Positions 19,400 through 29,577 of a stretch of DNA of 64,000 nt are shown here, piece by piece. Numbering within the stretch: position 1 is the stretch's first letter; each line of letters starts with the position of its first letter. This DNA is from Candidatus Zhuqueibacterota bacterium (GTDB lineage Bacteria; Zhuqueibacterota; Zhuqueibacteria; Residuimicrobiales; Residuimicrobiaceae): NCBI GenBank assembly GCA_963169875.1, contig CAUJEL010000046.1:25463-89462 (forward strand), written 5' to 3'. The translations under genes were made by a program, and so were the position numbers. The notes below the pieces were generated by a model. The model was not told where the DNA came from. It was given only the letters and a program-made list of their open reading frames with translations, and ran no database searches.

Positions 19400-21196
19400 A
19401 TGAACATGAAAAAATTCATACGCCTCATTTGTATCGCCATCGCCTTCATGACCATGGCCTCTGCGTGCTGGGCGCAGTTCAAGATTTCCAAACCATCCTC
19501 CGTTTTTCGCACCGAGCTGGCATCCGGTCGCCATCCCTGGTACGGCCAAAATTTCCACAATCAACCGCAAAATTTTCAGTTTGTCATCCTCTGCGACCGC
19601 ACCGGCGGCAACCAGCGCGGCATCTTTGAAGAGACCATCCCCAGGATCAATCAGCTGCGGCCGGAATTTGTCATTTCAATCGGCGATCTCATCGATGGCT
19701 ATACGGAGAACGATTCGCTCATCAATTGGCAGTGGCGCGATCTCGAAACAGCCATCGCCCCCCTGGAAATGCCCCTCTTTATGCTCCCCGGCAACCATGA
19801 CATCAGCAATCCGCGCATGCGCCGGGTCTGGGAAAAACGCTTTGGCACCACCTATTACCATTTCATCTACCGCGATGTGCTCTTTCTCATGATCAACAGC
19901 GAAGATCCGCCTTACGCAACGATGGGGCAGGAGCAGGTGGACTATTTTTCAAAAATCCTTGCGACAAACACGCAGGTGCGCTGGACGCTGGTCTTTCTGC
20001 ATGAGCCGTTATGGACATATGAAAATCCATCCGGCTATGCGCAATTGGACGCGCTGCTGAAAAATCGGCCGCACACGGTCATTGCCGGGCATACGCACCA
20101 GTACCGCAAGACCGAAGCGGATGGCGTGCGCCGTTACATCGTGGCCACCACCGGCGGCGGCAGCGGCAACCGCGGAGCCGAGTTCGGCGAATTTCATCAC
20201 ATCGTCTGGGTCACCATGAGTGATGCCGGCCCGCTTCTGGTCAATCTGGAGGTCAGCGGCATCCTGCCCGATGACATCGTCTCGGACGCAAACTTTACAG
20301 AAGTGCAAACCCTGCGCGACGGCGCATGGATGCAGGTAAAACCCGCTGTCAGCCGGACGCATTCATGGCAGACGCTGGATGCGGAAATCCTGTTTCAGAA
20401 TCCAACCACCACGCCTTTGCACATCCGCGCCGATTGGCCCGCGCAACAGGGCATCCAGTTTACGCCGCAGCAAATCGACACCCTGCTCCCGCCCGGCGGC
20501 AGATGGCCGGCGCGCATCCGCCTCTCCCCGGAAAAAGCGCTGACCACGGACAGCCTTGCTTTTCTCACCCTGGAAGCCACGGGCTCCTTTTCGCAAAAAA
20601 ATTCAGGCGTGCTGACATTGCCGACCAAAAAACGCCTGCTCATGGAAACCCCGCACGCGGTCCCGCAAAAATCGTTCGCCTTGAACCTGGATGGCAGTAC
20701 CGGTGAGTGGCCGGCGCATCTTTGGCACGAATGCGTCCAACCGCAGCAGGTGCAGGAGGAGTGGGATTGGCGCGGCTGCAGCGACGGCCGGTTCGGTTAC
20801 GCCATTACCAAAACAGACTCTTTTCTGTATTTCGCGCTTAAATCTTTCGATGACAAGCAGCTTTTTACAGCAGGCACGCTGCAAAAAAATCAGGATCAGT
20901 TTTACATCGATGTGGAGATGCCCGGCAGAAAGGCAGTACGCCTCAAGGTGGCGCCCGGCATTATCCACAGCGATTCGAGCTTGCAGGTAAAGGGCGCATG
21001 CCTGGCTGCATCCGGCGGTCTCGAAGCCGAACTGCGCCTGCCCCTTCCCGGCTGGCAGGAGATGCGTTTGAATTTTGGCTATATGGATCACGACCAGCCC
21101 TTCAACAACAAACCTTCCATTTTGTGGTGGCGGCCGCTCTGGGACGGAAACTTGGATTACGCCGCATCAGGACGGTTTCACATGGGGAAGGAGTGA
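19400..21196 (+). CDS. Secreted metallophosphoesterase with C-terminal CBM9/DOMON-like domain
   Basis: FVILCDRTGGN..GDLIDGYTEND..LPGNHDISN..GHTHQYRK; C-terminal LNLDGSTGEWPAHLW... sandwich-like region. Confidence 0.82.
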   Translation: MNMKKFIRLICIAIAFMTMASACWAQFKISKPSSVFRTELASGRHPWYGQNFHNQPQNFQFVILCDRTGGNQRGIFEETIPRINQLRPEFVISIGDLIDGYTENDSLINWQWRDLETAIAPLEMPLFMLPGNHDISNPRMRRVWEKRFGTTYYHFIYRDVLFLMINSEDPPYATMGQEQVDYFSKILATNTQVRWTLVFLHEPLWTYENPSGYAQLDALLKNRPHTVIAGHTHQYRKTEADGVRRYIVATTGGGSGNRGAEFGEFHHIVWVTMSDAGPLLVNLEVSGILPDDIVSDANFTEVQTLRDGAWMQVKPAVSRTHSWQTLDAEILFQNPTTTPLHIRADWPAQQGIQFTPQQIDTLLPPGGRWPARIRLSPEKALTTDSLAFLTLEATGSFSQKNSGVLTLPTKKRLLMETPHAVPQKSFALNLDGSTGEWPAHLWHECVQPQQVQEEWDWRGCSDGRFGYAITKTDSFLYFALKSFDDKQLFTAGTLQKNQDQFYIDVEMPGRKAVRLKVAPGIIHSDSSLQVKGACLAASGGLEAELRLPLPGWQEMRLNFGYMDHDQPFNNKPSILWWRPLWDGNLDYAASGRFHMGKE

Positions 21197-21250
21197 ACAC
21201 GTAGCCTGCTTTATTCAAATACTTCATACTGAGAAGGTTTACCCGGTTCT

Positions 21251-21410
21251 ATTCATTTTTCGCCGAGCGCGCCGAGCTGTTTTTAGAGTGATTATCGAAC
21301 AATTTTTGTCTGATTTTCAACTCAAATAAAAAAGTTGCTATCGATGCTATTTTTACGTTTTTCTTTTCTTTGCGCATCTCTGCATTCCCGGCGGTGCATA
21401 ATTCAGGTTA
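21251..21410 (-). repeat. MITE-like repeat family 2, copy A
   Basis: Shares order of blocks with 35731..35901 (reverse complement) and 57901..58051: TTCAT..CGCCGAG ... TTATCGAA ... TTTTTCTTTTCTTTGCGCATCTCTGC..CGGCGGTG.ATAATTCAGG. Confidence 0.8.
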
Positions 21411-21580
21411 AGCAAGCGAAATAAAGTACTTTTCAAAACCGGCGTGGATTCGTATATTCACTGTAATGCCCAAGCCGGATACAGCGGAGCCAAATGTCGA
21501 ACATTTCTTGACCATTTTATTTTGCGCAAGTGATAACTTTTGACAGCTCATATTCAGCCAATAAACGAGGACCTATTCCA

Positions 21581-22453
21581 ATGAGCATCCCCGGTCTCAC
21601 CCTTATCGCCGAATCGATCAACGATTCAGTCCCATCGACTCATGTCCTGTTTGAGGAAAATAATCTCCAAGGCATCGTGGAGCTGGCGCGATTTCAAGCC
21701 GAGAAAGGCGCGGCGTATATCGATGTCAACGTCGGCTTACGGACACCCGCTTTCATGGCGGAAGTGGTGCAAAAAATCCAGCAGCATATATCGCTGCCGC
21801 TGTCAATCGACACCCCGGATCCGGAAATGGCCGCCGCTGCGCTGGAAGTCTATGACAGGGCGCGCTCCGGTGATCCGATCCCCATTCTCAATTCCATCTC
21901 GGAAGCGCGGCTGGAAATGTTCGACCTGTACCAAAAGCATCCCTTCATCCCGATTCTGCTGGCCACCGAAGGCAAGGATGAATTCGGCGGCATCAAGATG
22001 AACAAAACAGCCGCAGAGACCCACGCCACAGCCAGATCCATCGTCCACATCGCGCGGCAGCGCGTTGAAGGCCTGAGCAATGATAAAATTATCATCGATC
22101 CGGGGATCATGCCGATCGGCAGCGATTCGACCGGGAATTTCAGGAGATTGATGAATGCAATGCAGTTGATCCATCAGGACAGCGATCTGGCGGGCGTGAA
22201 TATGTCCGTGGGATTGAGTAATTTCACGGTGATGCTGCCGCCGCAGAAAGCGGACGGCTCAGCGGTGAAAGGCCCCCTTGAAAGCGCCTTTCTCACCATG
22301 GCCATGCCCCTGGGGTTGAACACGATCGTCGGTTCGGTGAAGCGCAAATATGCGCTGCTGCCGCCCGATCATCCCGCTATGCAATGCCTGACGGATGTGC
22401 TCAATCTGGAGGGCATGGAGATCATCATGCGGGTGATGAGTTATATATCTTAA
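21581..22453 (+). CDS. Methyltetrahydrofolate:corrinoid methyltransferase-like (pterin-binding/DHPS-fold) protein
   Basis: LTLIAESINDSVPSTH, GAAYIDVNVGLR, LPLSIDTPDPEMAAAAL, NDKIIIDPGIMPIGSDS, GVNMSVGLSNF. Confidence 0.85.
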   Translation: MSIPGLTLIAESINDSVPSTHVLFEENNLQGIVELARFQAEKGAAYIDVNVGLRTPAFMAEVVQKIQQHISLPLSIDTPDPEMAAAALEVYDRARSGDPIPILNSISEARLEMFDLYQKHPFIPILLATEGKDEFGGIKMNKTAAETHATARSIVHIARQRVEGLSNDKIIIDPGIMPIGSDSTGNFRRLMNAMQLIHQDSDLAGVNMSVGLSNFTVMLPPQKADGSAVKGPLESAFLTMAMPLGLNTIVGSVKRKYALLPPDHPAMQCLTDVLNLEGMEIIMRVMSYIS

Positions 22454-22506
22454 ACGACCGGCATTTTTGTTAGCGAATAATATTTCATAAATCTGGGAGT
22501 TCTGTC

Positions 22507-23175
22507 ATGCAAGAGATCACTGAACGGATTGCAACCTGTGTAGAATTGGGCAAAATATCCAAAACCACCCCTTTTCCGCCGCATATGAAAGGCCAGGACG
22601 GCGCCGACGAGATAGCGGCCGAAGCCCTGAAAAACGGCGTCCACCCCGACGCCCTCCTGGCCGGATGCATGCAGGGCATGGAACGCATCGGCAAACAATA
22701 TTCCGAGAATCTGGTGTTTGTGCCCAACTTGCTCATGTCCGCTGCGGCCATGAACGCGGTGATGAAGCACCTGAAACCCTATCTGGAGAGCGGCGCCCTC
22801 AAGCGCAAAGGCACCTTCATCATCGGCACGGTTGCCGGCGATTTGCACGACCTCGGCAAAAATCTGGTCGCCATGACCATCAAGGGCGGGGGATTTGAAG
22901 TGATCGATTTGGGGGTGGACTGTTCGACGGAAAAATTTCTCAATGCCATTGCGCAGCACCCGGATTGCAGCGTCGGTCTCTCGGCTCTGTTGACCACGAC
23001 CCTGATCAATATGGAAAAAAGCGTGCAGGCCATTAAAAAGGCGCATCCGTCGGTCAAGGTGCTCATCGGCGGCGCGCCGGTGACGGATAATTATTGCCGC
23101 CAGATTGGCGCTGATTTTTATTCAGCCAATCCCCAGGGCGCGGTGGAATTTTTGAACAAAAATAAAAACATATAA
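22507..23175 (+). CDS. Corrinoid (B12-binding) protein, MtaC/MtbC-like
   Basis: Cap domain then GTVAGDLHDLGKNLVAMTIKGGGFEVIDLGVD (DxHxxG cobalamin motif), LLTTTLINME, VLIGGAPVTDNYCRQIGAD. Confidence 0.92.
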   Translation: MQEITERIATCVELGKISKTTPFPPHMKGQDGADEIAAEALKNGVHPDALLAGCMQGMERIGKQYSENLVFVPNLLMSAAAMNAVMKHLKPYLESGALKRKGTFIIGTVAGDLHDLGKNLVAMTIKGGGFEVIDLGVDCSTEKFLNAIAQHPDCSVGLSALLTTTLINMEKSVQAIKKAHPSVKVLIGGAPVTDNYCRQIGADFYSANPQGAVEFLNKNKNI

Positions 23176-23265
23176 AGCTGTTTCCGCCACCATAATGACC
23201 AAGCCCTCTTTTACAGGTTCATAGAGTGGCCATCTCGAATAAAATATCAACCTGAAAACTGCTTC

Positions 23266-23320
23266 TGCCACCATGATTTCACGGCCGTCTTGCAAGGAGG
23301 CCTGTCATGGTGGCATTTTT
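23266..23320 (+). terminator. Putative terminator of the corrinoid operon
   Basis: TGCCACCATG ... CATGGTGGCA followed by TTTTT; perfect 10-bp stem, long loop. Confidence 0.55.
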
Positions 23321-23331
23321 ATGTGCGCTGT

Positions 23332-24504
23332 CTAATCCACTTGACCAGATTGCTTCATCTCCTTATAGATCATCCCCCGCCAATGGTAGGCGTACATGGT
23401 GTCGCCGATGAGCTGCGCCAGCAGCCACGGCGCCTCTTCTTCATACTGAGACGGGTCCATTTGGAACTGATACCGTTTCAAAACACGGGTCACATCGTCT
23501 TTTCCCGAAAGCCACACATTGCCATGGTGGGCAATACACACGATAATATCTCCATTGGGTGCAAGATGGGGATTTTGAAAAACCAGAACGCCGCCCATGG
23601 ATTCATGGGGTTTGGGGAGATAGCCCACTCTTTGCAGCGACTTGTCGATCTCTGTGGAGACAAAAGTGATTTCCTCGAGAAAATGGCCCTTATAATCATA
23701 CTTGCGAATGACAGGATAATAGTCAAAGACGCACCAGATATATTCCGAATTCGCATCGGCCAGGACGTGGTAGGGCAGCCGCCGTGAAAAAGAAAAGACC
23801 AGGGTATCGTCTGCTGTGACAGGGCCGAGATTGCGTAACTCCTGACTCTTGCCGTCGTGCACGGTGATCATATGGAGCAGATCCGCATGCAATGGCGGCG
23901 GATCGCCAGGTTTCTTTTGCAGAATCTCGGGGGCGCAGATCTGACCGGTCTTGGAAGGCGCAAAGAGCAGAACACCATTACAACCTACGGCGAAATTGGG
24001 GCGCTCGAGCATGGTATTAGTGATCGTGCGCAGGTAGTTCAATCCCAGATCATAGACTTTGATGTGGTTGAAAAAATCCGGGATGTAAATCTCGTCGCCT
24101 GCGCGCAAAAGGGTGCGGTGCATGTATTCAAATTTGCCCGGTCCCTCTTTGGCGCCCTGGTACTGTTTGACGAAGCGGCCGTGGGCGTTTAATTGGACAA
24201 TACGGGTGCTGATGTCATCCCATAACAGCAGGGTTGAATCCGGCCCTGGCGTCAGCATGTGAATGCTGCGCACATGCGGCATTTTGCGTTTACCGTCTTT
24301 GACGTGGCGCTGATTGTCATAGATGAGTTGCACGGGAATCTGTTCCGCAGGCAGGGTTTTATCCACCTCTTCGAGATCGATTATGGTGGATTTTTGCGGC
24401 AGGTAATCGGGTGCTGGCTTTTGGCAGGCCAGCGCCAGGGCGACTGCACAAGTAATGATCGTCAACTTGTTCATAGTACGGACTCCCTTGAAAGTGTGCA
24501 CCAA
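23332..24504 (-). CDS. 6-bladed beta-propeller lipoprotein
   Basis: Signal/lipobox near N-terminus (ALALACQKPAPDY); propeller-like pattern DDISTRIVQLNAHGRFVKQYQGAKEGPGKFEYMHR. Confidence 0.7.
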   Translation of the reverse strand: MVHTFKGVRTMNKLTIITCAVALALACQKPAPDYLPQKSTIIDLEEVDKTLPAEQIPVQLIYDNQRHVKDGKRKMPHVRSIHMLTPGPDSTLLLWDDISTRIVQLNAHGRFVKQYQGAKEGPGKFEYMHRTLLRAGDEIYIPDFFNHIKVYDLGLNYLRTITNTMLERPNFAVGCNGVLLFAPSKTGQICAPEILQKKPGDPPPLHADLLHMITVHDGKSQELRNLGPVTADDTLVFSFSRRLPYHVLADANSEYIWCVFDYYPVIRKYDYKGHFLEEITFVSTEIDKSLQRVGYLPKPHESMGGVLVFQNPHLAPNGDIIVCIAHHGNVWLSGKDDVTRVLKRYQFQMDPSQYEEEAPWLLAQLIGDTMYAYHWRGMIYKEMKQSGQVD

Positions 24505-24696
24505 ACTGCGCTCACAAACAGAGGCAGGGCTATCCTCTTCTTATTGATAGCGATTTAGTGCATAAAAATCAAGGGCAAAAATCGCCACTCCTTTCACGTC
24601 GTATGGCAGGAGGGCAGCCGTCAGCAGCAGAGAGTAGAATAAACGCCGCAAAGCCGGCCCCCCCATGCGGCAATCATCGACGAGTGAGGTGACGTT

Positions 24697-25842
24697 CTAT
24701 TTTCTATTTGGATTATAGCGCACCGGTTTACCCTCCACCCGCTCGATCGGATCATTCACATAAACCTTGCCCAGGCCAATGGCGGAAGTGAAAGTGCCTC
24801 CCTTTCTGTCCTCGCTGATCCCGTCCGAATAGCCGAGGTCCACGGGAATTTTCCCGCGCCCGCCCTGGGCATCAATGACAAAGGTCGGACGCAGAAAACC
24901 GGTGGTGGCGCCGCAGAGGTCACGGCAGATTTCTTTTCCCTTGTAAACCTCCGTTCTGAAGTGCCCGGTTCCCTCCACCAAATCCGCGTAGTAGAGATAA
25001 TAGGGTTTGATGCCCATCCGGCCAAGTCCATGCATGAGTTCGCGCATTACATCGGTATCATCGTTGACACCCTTGAGAAGGACGGTCTGATTGCCGATGG
25101 GAATGCCCAAATCCCGCAGGCATTTCACCGCCTGATAACTCTGTTCGGTAATCTCGTTGGGATGATTGAAATGGGTATTGATAAATAATTGCGGTTCCTT
25201 CAACGATTTGGGCGTATGTTTTTTTAACATCTCGATGAATTCTTTATCCTCATATATTTTTTGCGGCCAGACACAGGGAACGCGGCTGCCGATGCGGATG
25301 AGGTCGAGGTGCTTTATTTGCCGTAATCTACCAAGTATATCGTCGAGTTTTTTGCTGCCGAGGAGCAGAGGATCACCGCCGGAAATCAGCACATCGCGGA
25401 TGTCGTCGTGGGTGGCTATGTATTCGATCCCCTTGTTGATCTCGTCCGCGCTGGGATGTTTGTGCTCATCGCCGACCTTGCGTTTTCTCGTGCAGAAGCG
25501 GCAGTACATGGCGCATTCGATGGAAACAAAAAGCAGCACACGATCCGGATAGCGGTGGATGATGGTTCTGGGGCCGCCCAACGGGATGTCACCCTCTTCA
25601 TCCAGCGGATCCTCGGTGAGGTCCATGAAATGCTCGAGTTCAAGGACATCGGGAACAGCCTGTTTCCAGATGCCGTCATTCACTTTTTCAATCAGACTCA
25701 GATAGTACGTGTTTATCCGCATCGGATACTTGGCGATGACATCTCTGAGTCTGGGATCGACTCTGGCTTTTTGACTGGTGAGCCATTTCTCCAGATCTTC
25801 ATAACTCTTGAGCGAATTTTTCAGAATTTCCTTGTAGGCCAT
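24697..25842 (-). CDS. kamA: KamA-family radical SAM protein (lysine/glutamate 2,3-aminomutase-like)
   Basis: CAMYCRFCTRKRKVGD (CxxxCxxC), DVLISGGDPLLLG, IRIGSRVPCVWPQKI, PYYLYYADLVEGTGHFRT. Confidence 0.88.
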   Translation of the reverse strand: MAYKEILKNSLKSYEDLEKWLTSQKARVDPRLRDVIAKYPMRINTYYLSLIEKVNDGIWKQAVPDVLELEHFMDLTEDPLDEEGDIPLGGPRTIIHRYPDRVLLFVSIECAMYCRFCTRKRKVGDEHKHPSADEINKGIEYIATHDDIRDVLISGGDPLLLGSKKLDDILGRLRQIKHLDLIRIGSRVPCVWPQKIYEDKEFIEMLKKHTPKSLKEPQLFINTHFNHPNEITEQSYQAVKCLRDLGIPIGNQTVLLKGVNDDTDVMRELMHGLGRMGIKPYYLYYADLVEGTGHFRTEVYKGKEICRDLCGATTGFLRPTFVIDAQGGRGKIPVDLGYSDGISEDRKGGTFTSAIGLGKVYVNDPIERVEGKPVRYNPNRK

Positions 25843-26000
25843 GATCGCTTCTCCTGCTTGAACAACAATGTATGCGTGTATGTTACCCGAAAATGAATAA
25901 CGACCGATTTCTCCCGGTTTTCGAATTCACCCAGGTTGAAATCCCTCTTAATCGTTTAGAATTTCTAAATAACATTACCTGATTGGATAGTTTTCCCCCT

Positions 26001-26336
26001 TCACAAACAGCACATTGGCTGCAGCATCTTCCACGCCTGGGGATCGAGTTGAATCAGCGTAAGCTGCAGGGTGGGCAACAAACCGGCTTGCGGTTGCACA
26101 TAAAGTGAAGCGATGAGTTCGCGGCCGCGGCGCAACTCCCGCAGCGCCGGCCGCCAGCGCGGATCCCCGCAGAGCAGATCGAGCAGCTCCAGGGCGCGCT
26201 CCAACGCGCTGCCGTATTCGCGTGGATTTTCGCGTAAATTATAAGCGCGATTGAGTTCGTTGGCGACCATCAGCAACTGCTGGTGCTTGGGAAAACTACT
26301 AAACCGGTTTGCGAGGGAGACATGCCAACGCGTCAT
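26001..26336 (-). CDS. Conserved hypothetical protein paired with DUF5674
   Basis: ATGA overlap with the upstream DUF5674 gene implies translational coupling; no named family recognised. Confidence 0.65.
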   Translation of the reverse strand: MTRWHVSLANRFSSFPKHQQLLMVANELNRAYNLRENPREYGSALERALELLDLLCGDPRWRPALRELRRGRELIASLYVQPQAGLLPTLQLTLIQLDPQAWKMLQPMCCL

Positions 26337-26707
26337 GAATCACCTCCCGGCATATCTTCATCGCGTCCCAACAAAAATTGCTCCGCCAAAAGGTGCATTT
26401 TGGAACGAATCTCCGGGTTCAGCACCTCCATGGCGGCGTTGTCATCGGACGGGCGGATATTGATAAAGCTGGTGAACTCGAGGCGCTGTTCCGGGGCATT
26501 CCAGGGATAGAAATTGCCGCCCCAGAGGTCGCTCTGCCGGCTGCCCTGTGCCAGGAGCATCGCCTCAGCATCGGCATGCATCTCGCCCCCAACGGCCATC
26601 CTCTCCTGCTGAATATCAACCACAAACTTTACCATGGTGTCAAAATGAGCCCGGCAGAGTTCGGTCAGTTCTGCACTGGATAACTTTTGTTGGATTATTT
26701 TTATCAT
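26333..26707 (-). CDS. DUF5674 family protein
   Basis: MIKIIQQKLSSAELTELCRAHFDTMVKFVVDIQQERMAVGGEMHADAEAMLL..SDLWGGNFYPW..FTSFINIRPSDDN. Confidence 0.85.
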   Translation of the reverse strand: MIKIIQQKLSSAELTELCRAHFDTMVKFVVDIQQERMAVGGEMHADAEAMLLAQGSRQSDLWGGNFYPWNAPEQRLEFTSFINIRPSDDNAAMEVLNPEIRSKMHLLAEQFLLGRDEDMPGGDS

Positions 26708-26840
26708 AGCGCAAAATAGCATTTTGCAGCGAATTTGTCAACGTTATTATTATTGTCTTTGGCTTCCCACAGGGGGCCAATGTGCTGTGAAAAGAGGGCT
26801 TGTTTATCAGGGTATGAATTAATACACTAAACAATCATGA

Positions 26841-28436
26841 CCTTACGCCGAAAGCACTTCACCGACTACCAACTCCCTGTGCTCGTGCAGATCGACGCTG
26901 TCCATCGACCTGGTCGGTGATCTGGAAGAGACCGACTCATCGCGCAAGAATCGCATCGATTCCTCCAGCGTCGAGACCGTCTATCCGCTCAACACCCAAT
27001 ACGTGGCCGGCCTGAACTGGCGCAGCCTCTGGGGCAAAAAAGGCTATGGCAATGTCTCGGTCTATGCAGTCGGCTCACGCTATGACGTCGATGTCTATCT
27101 CGATTTCGTGCGTCAGGCGCGCGGCCCCGAAGGCGAGGTGCTCTCCTATGATGTGCTCCACACCCATACATTCTATCACAACCATTCCAAGGAGACCTAT
27201 CTCGCCGCAAAATATGAGGTATTCTATCAACCCCATGCCCGCCATGAGTGGTCGGCGGGCGCGCAGGTGCAGACCGCGCAGGACTGGGTCAACGATATCT
27301 ATATCGCGGCCGATACCACCCGCTACGATCTGAACCGGGATGGCATCCACGAAACCGGACCCATTCTGCAGCCAAAAGCGCAATTCGTCAAGGAGATCAA
27401 ACTCGGCGAGGCTTCCAGGTACTATCTCTACGCCAATGAAAAATTCACCGTCCATCCGCGCCTCTTTCTCAACCTCGGCGTGCGTTACGATCACTTTACC
27501 TATACCGGCCGCGGGGCTTTCTCTCCACGAACCAGCCTCTCGTATCAACTCGTGCCTGCGCTGACTACCTTGACACTCTCCCTGGGCCGCTATCCGCAGA
27601 CGCCGCCGTTTCCCCTGCTCGGCGACCGCCTCGATCGCGACATCAACCGCCGTCTCGATTATATATATTCGGATCATGCCGTGGTGGGGTTGGAACACAT
27701 CCTCGGGGAGGGTCTAAAATTGAATGCGGAAGTTTACTACAAACACTATCGCCAGATCCCGGTTTCGGAAGAGTACATCTATTCGGCCATCGATACCCTG
27801 CGCTCGGACCGCTACTTGACGATCGGCAAACGCCGCTCCTACGGGCTGGAATTTTTTCTCGAGCAGAAACAGGTGCACGATTTCTACGGCACCCTGAGCG
27901 TTTCGCTGTCGAAATCCCTGGAAACCGATCCGCGCGTGCCGCAGTTGGTGGATCACTATGCTTCAGAGTATGACTATCCGGTGATTGTGACGGCATTGGC
28001 GGGCAAGGTGGTGCGGGATGTGCGCAAATCGCTGGACAAGGCGCCGTTTTTTATCAAATATCCCAGCGTTATACTGCCCTTGTCAAACGAAATGGAGATT
28101 GGTTTCAAATACCGCTATCAGAGCGGCAGGCCTTATACGCCGCTGGCGTTTGTCACCTGGCAGCAGCGCCGCGAGGGCGAGATCAAGTGGTCCAGGGGTT
28201 CCTGGGTGCGCAGCGATGACATCAACGCCGCGCGCTATCCGGCGTATCATCGCCTCGACATTCAATGGCTCAGCCGCTTTTATTTCTCCGGCTGGAACAT
28301 GAACGTCTATGTCGCCATTCAGAATGTCCTCAACACCAAAAATGTGTTCTTCACCAATTACCGCAGCGATGGCAGCACCGAGACCATCTATCAGTATGCT
28401 TTCTTTCCGGTGGGGGGATTGGAGATAGAGTTTTAG
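26841..28436 (+). pseudogene. 5'-truncated TonB-dependent receptor (beta-barrel portion only)
   Basis: Barrel-type C-terminus (FYFSGWNMNVYVAIQNVLNTKNVFFTNYRSDG..GGLEIEF) with no signal peptide, plug or TonB box; first in-frame ATG is internal (27003) and a TGA stop lies at 26838. Confidence 0.75.
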
Positions 28437-28571
28437 GGCAAAATTCAACCACAAAAATTCGTCGCTCAAATCGGCGAGCAGCTTACGCATGTTCTACGTA
28501 AAAACGCGGTGGCTATGGATCAAGTATCCTGGCAGTTCGTTGTTCGTAGTCCCGTATTTGGACATAAATCA

Positions 28572-28587
28572 CTCCGGCTAGCCGGAG
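28572..28587. repeat. 16-nt perfect palindrome in intergenic repeat with TTCGTAGT
   Basis: CTCCGGCTAGCCGGAG, preceded by TTCGTAGT; related arrangement at 47949..47975. Confidence 0.6.
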
Positions 28588-28670
28588 CTACTATCGTGTA
28601 CACACCCTCCCAGGATGCGCGGTCAAAGGGTTACCCGGCCGCGTCAGCATCCAGAAGCAAATATACAGCC

Positions 28671-29318
28671 TCATTCAAACTGGGCTTTCCAGTTCAGGAA
28701 CGCCTCTTTGAGCGCGTTCAATTCCTGCGCCAAAGCCGCCACTTTTTCCTCCAGCGCCGCGATGCGCACGCGATCGCCCTCGTCGGAGGCATCGGGCGCA
28801 AAACTCCAGGTCGACAGATCCGGCTCCCCGCAAAGCAGATGCACATAGCGCTGCTCTTTCTGTCCGGGCTGGCGCGGCAGCTGCCGGATTAACGGCGCCT
28901 CGCCGCCGCTCAATTCCTGCAGCACGGCATCGACCTCGGTTAAATCCACAAAGGGAAACATGCGTTCGGCACGGCCGCGCAGTTCTCCGGGCGTCTGTGG
29001 ACCACGCAGCATCAATTCGCAGAGGATGGCCACCTGCGGGTCACTGAGTTTCAGCTTGTCTTTGAAATAGTGCCGGTATTTGGGGGTACGAATGCCTGCG
29101 CCGGTCACCATGGCGGCCAATCCCTTGGCGCGGAGGCGGTCCAGCGTCTGCTGCACCGTCAATTCGTCATATTGCAGGACCGGATTACGGTTCGATTTTT
29201 GATTGCAGGCATTGGTGATGGCGTTCACGGTCATGGGATAATATTCCGGCGTGGTCAGTTCCTTCTCCACCAGACACGCCAGCACGCGCGCTTCTTCCTG
29301 ATCCAGTATCACATCCAT
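28671..29318 (-). CDS. yceH: YceH/DUF480 (UPF0502) family protein
   Basis: EARVLACLVEKELTTPEYYPMTVNAITNACNQKSNRNPVL is characteristic of the family. Confidence 0.93.
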   Translation of the reverse strand: MDVILDQEEARVLACLVEKELTTPEYYPMTVNAITNACNQKSNRNPVLQYDELTVQQTLDRLRAKGLAAMVTGAGIRTPKYRHYFKDKLKLSDPQVAILCELMLRGPQTPGELRGRAERMFPFVDLTEVDAVLQELSGGEAPLIRQLPRQPGQKEQRYVHLLCGEPDLSTWSFAPDASDEGDRVRIAALEEKVAALAQELNALKEAFLNWKAQFE

Positions 29319-29577
29319 TGCATCTACTCCTGTTTCGGCAAGATCTCAATTTAATCAAACCAAAATTGAGCGATTCGTACTTTTTAATGGCTAACTGGTT
29401 GCACGGGCCAGCACAATCGCTCAGATCAAATCAAATTAACAATCCATAAATGAAAAACAAATCGTTTTTTTAAGTCGTGCATGCCGTGATGCCGTCAATG
29501 TGATTGCAAATCCATATTGCGGAATTTTTCTGCATCCCGGAGATGGCAAAATAAAAGACGAGGAAGGAAACCGTAAC

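Noticed and set aside
21411-21580. Possible cobalamin riboswitch upstream of the corrinoid operon
   Set aside because: No recognisable B12-box-like sequence or credible conserved fold could be identified by eye.
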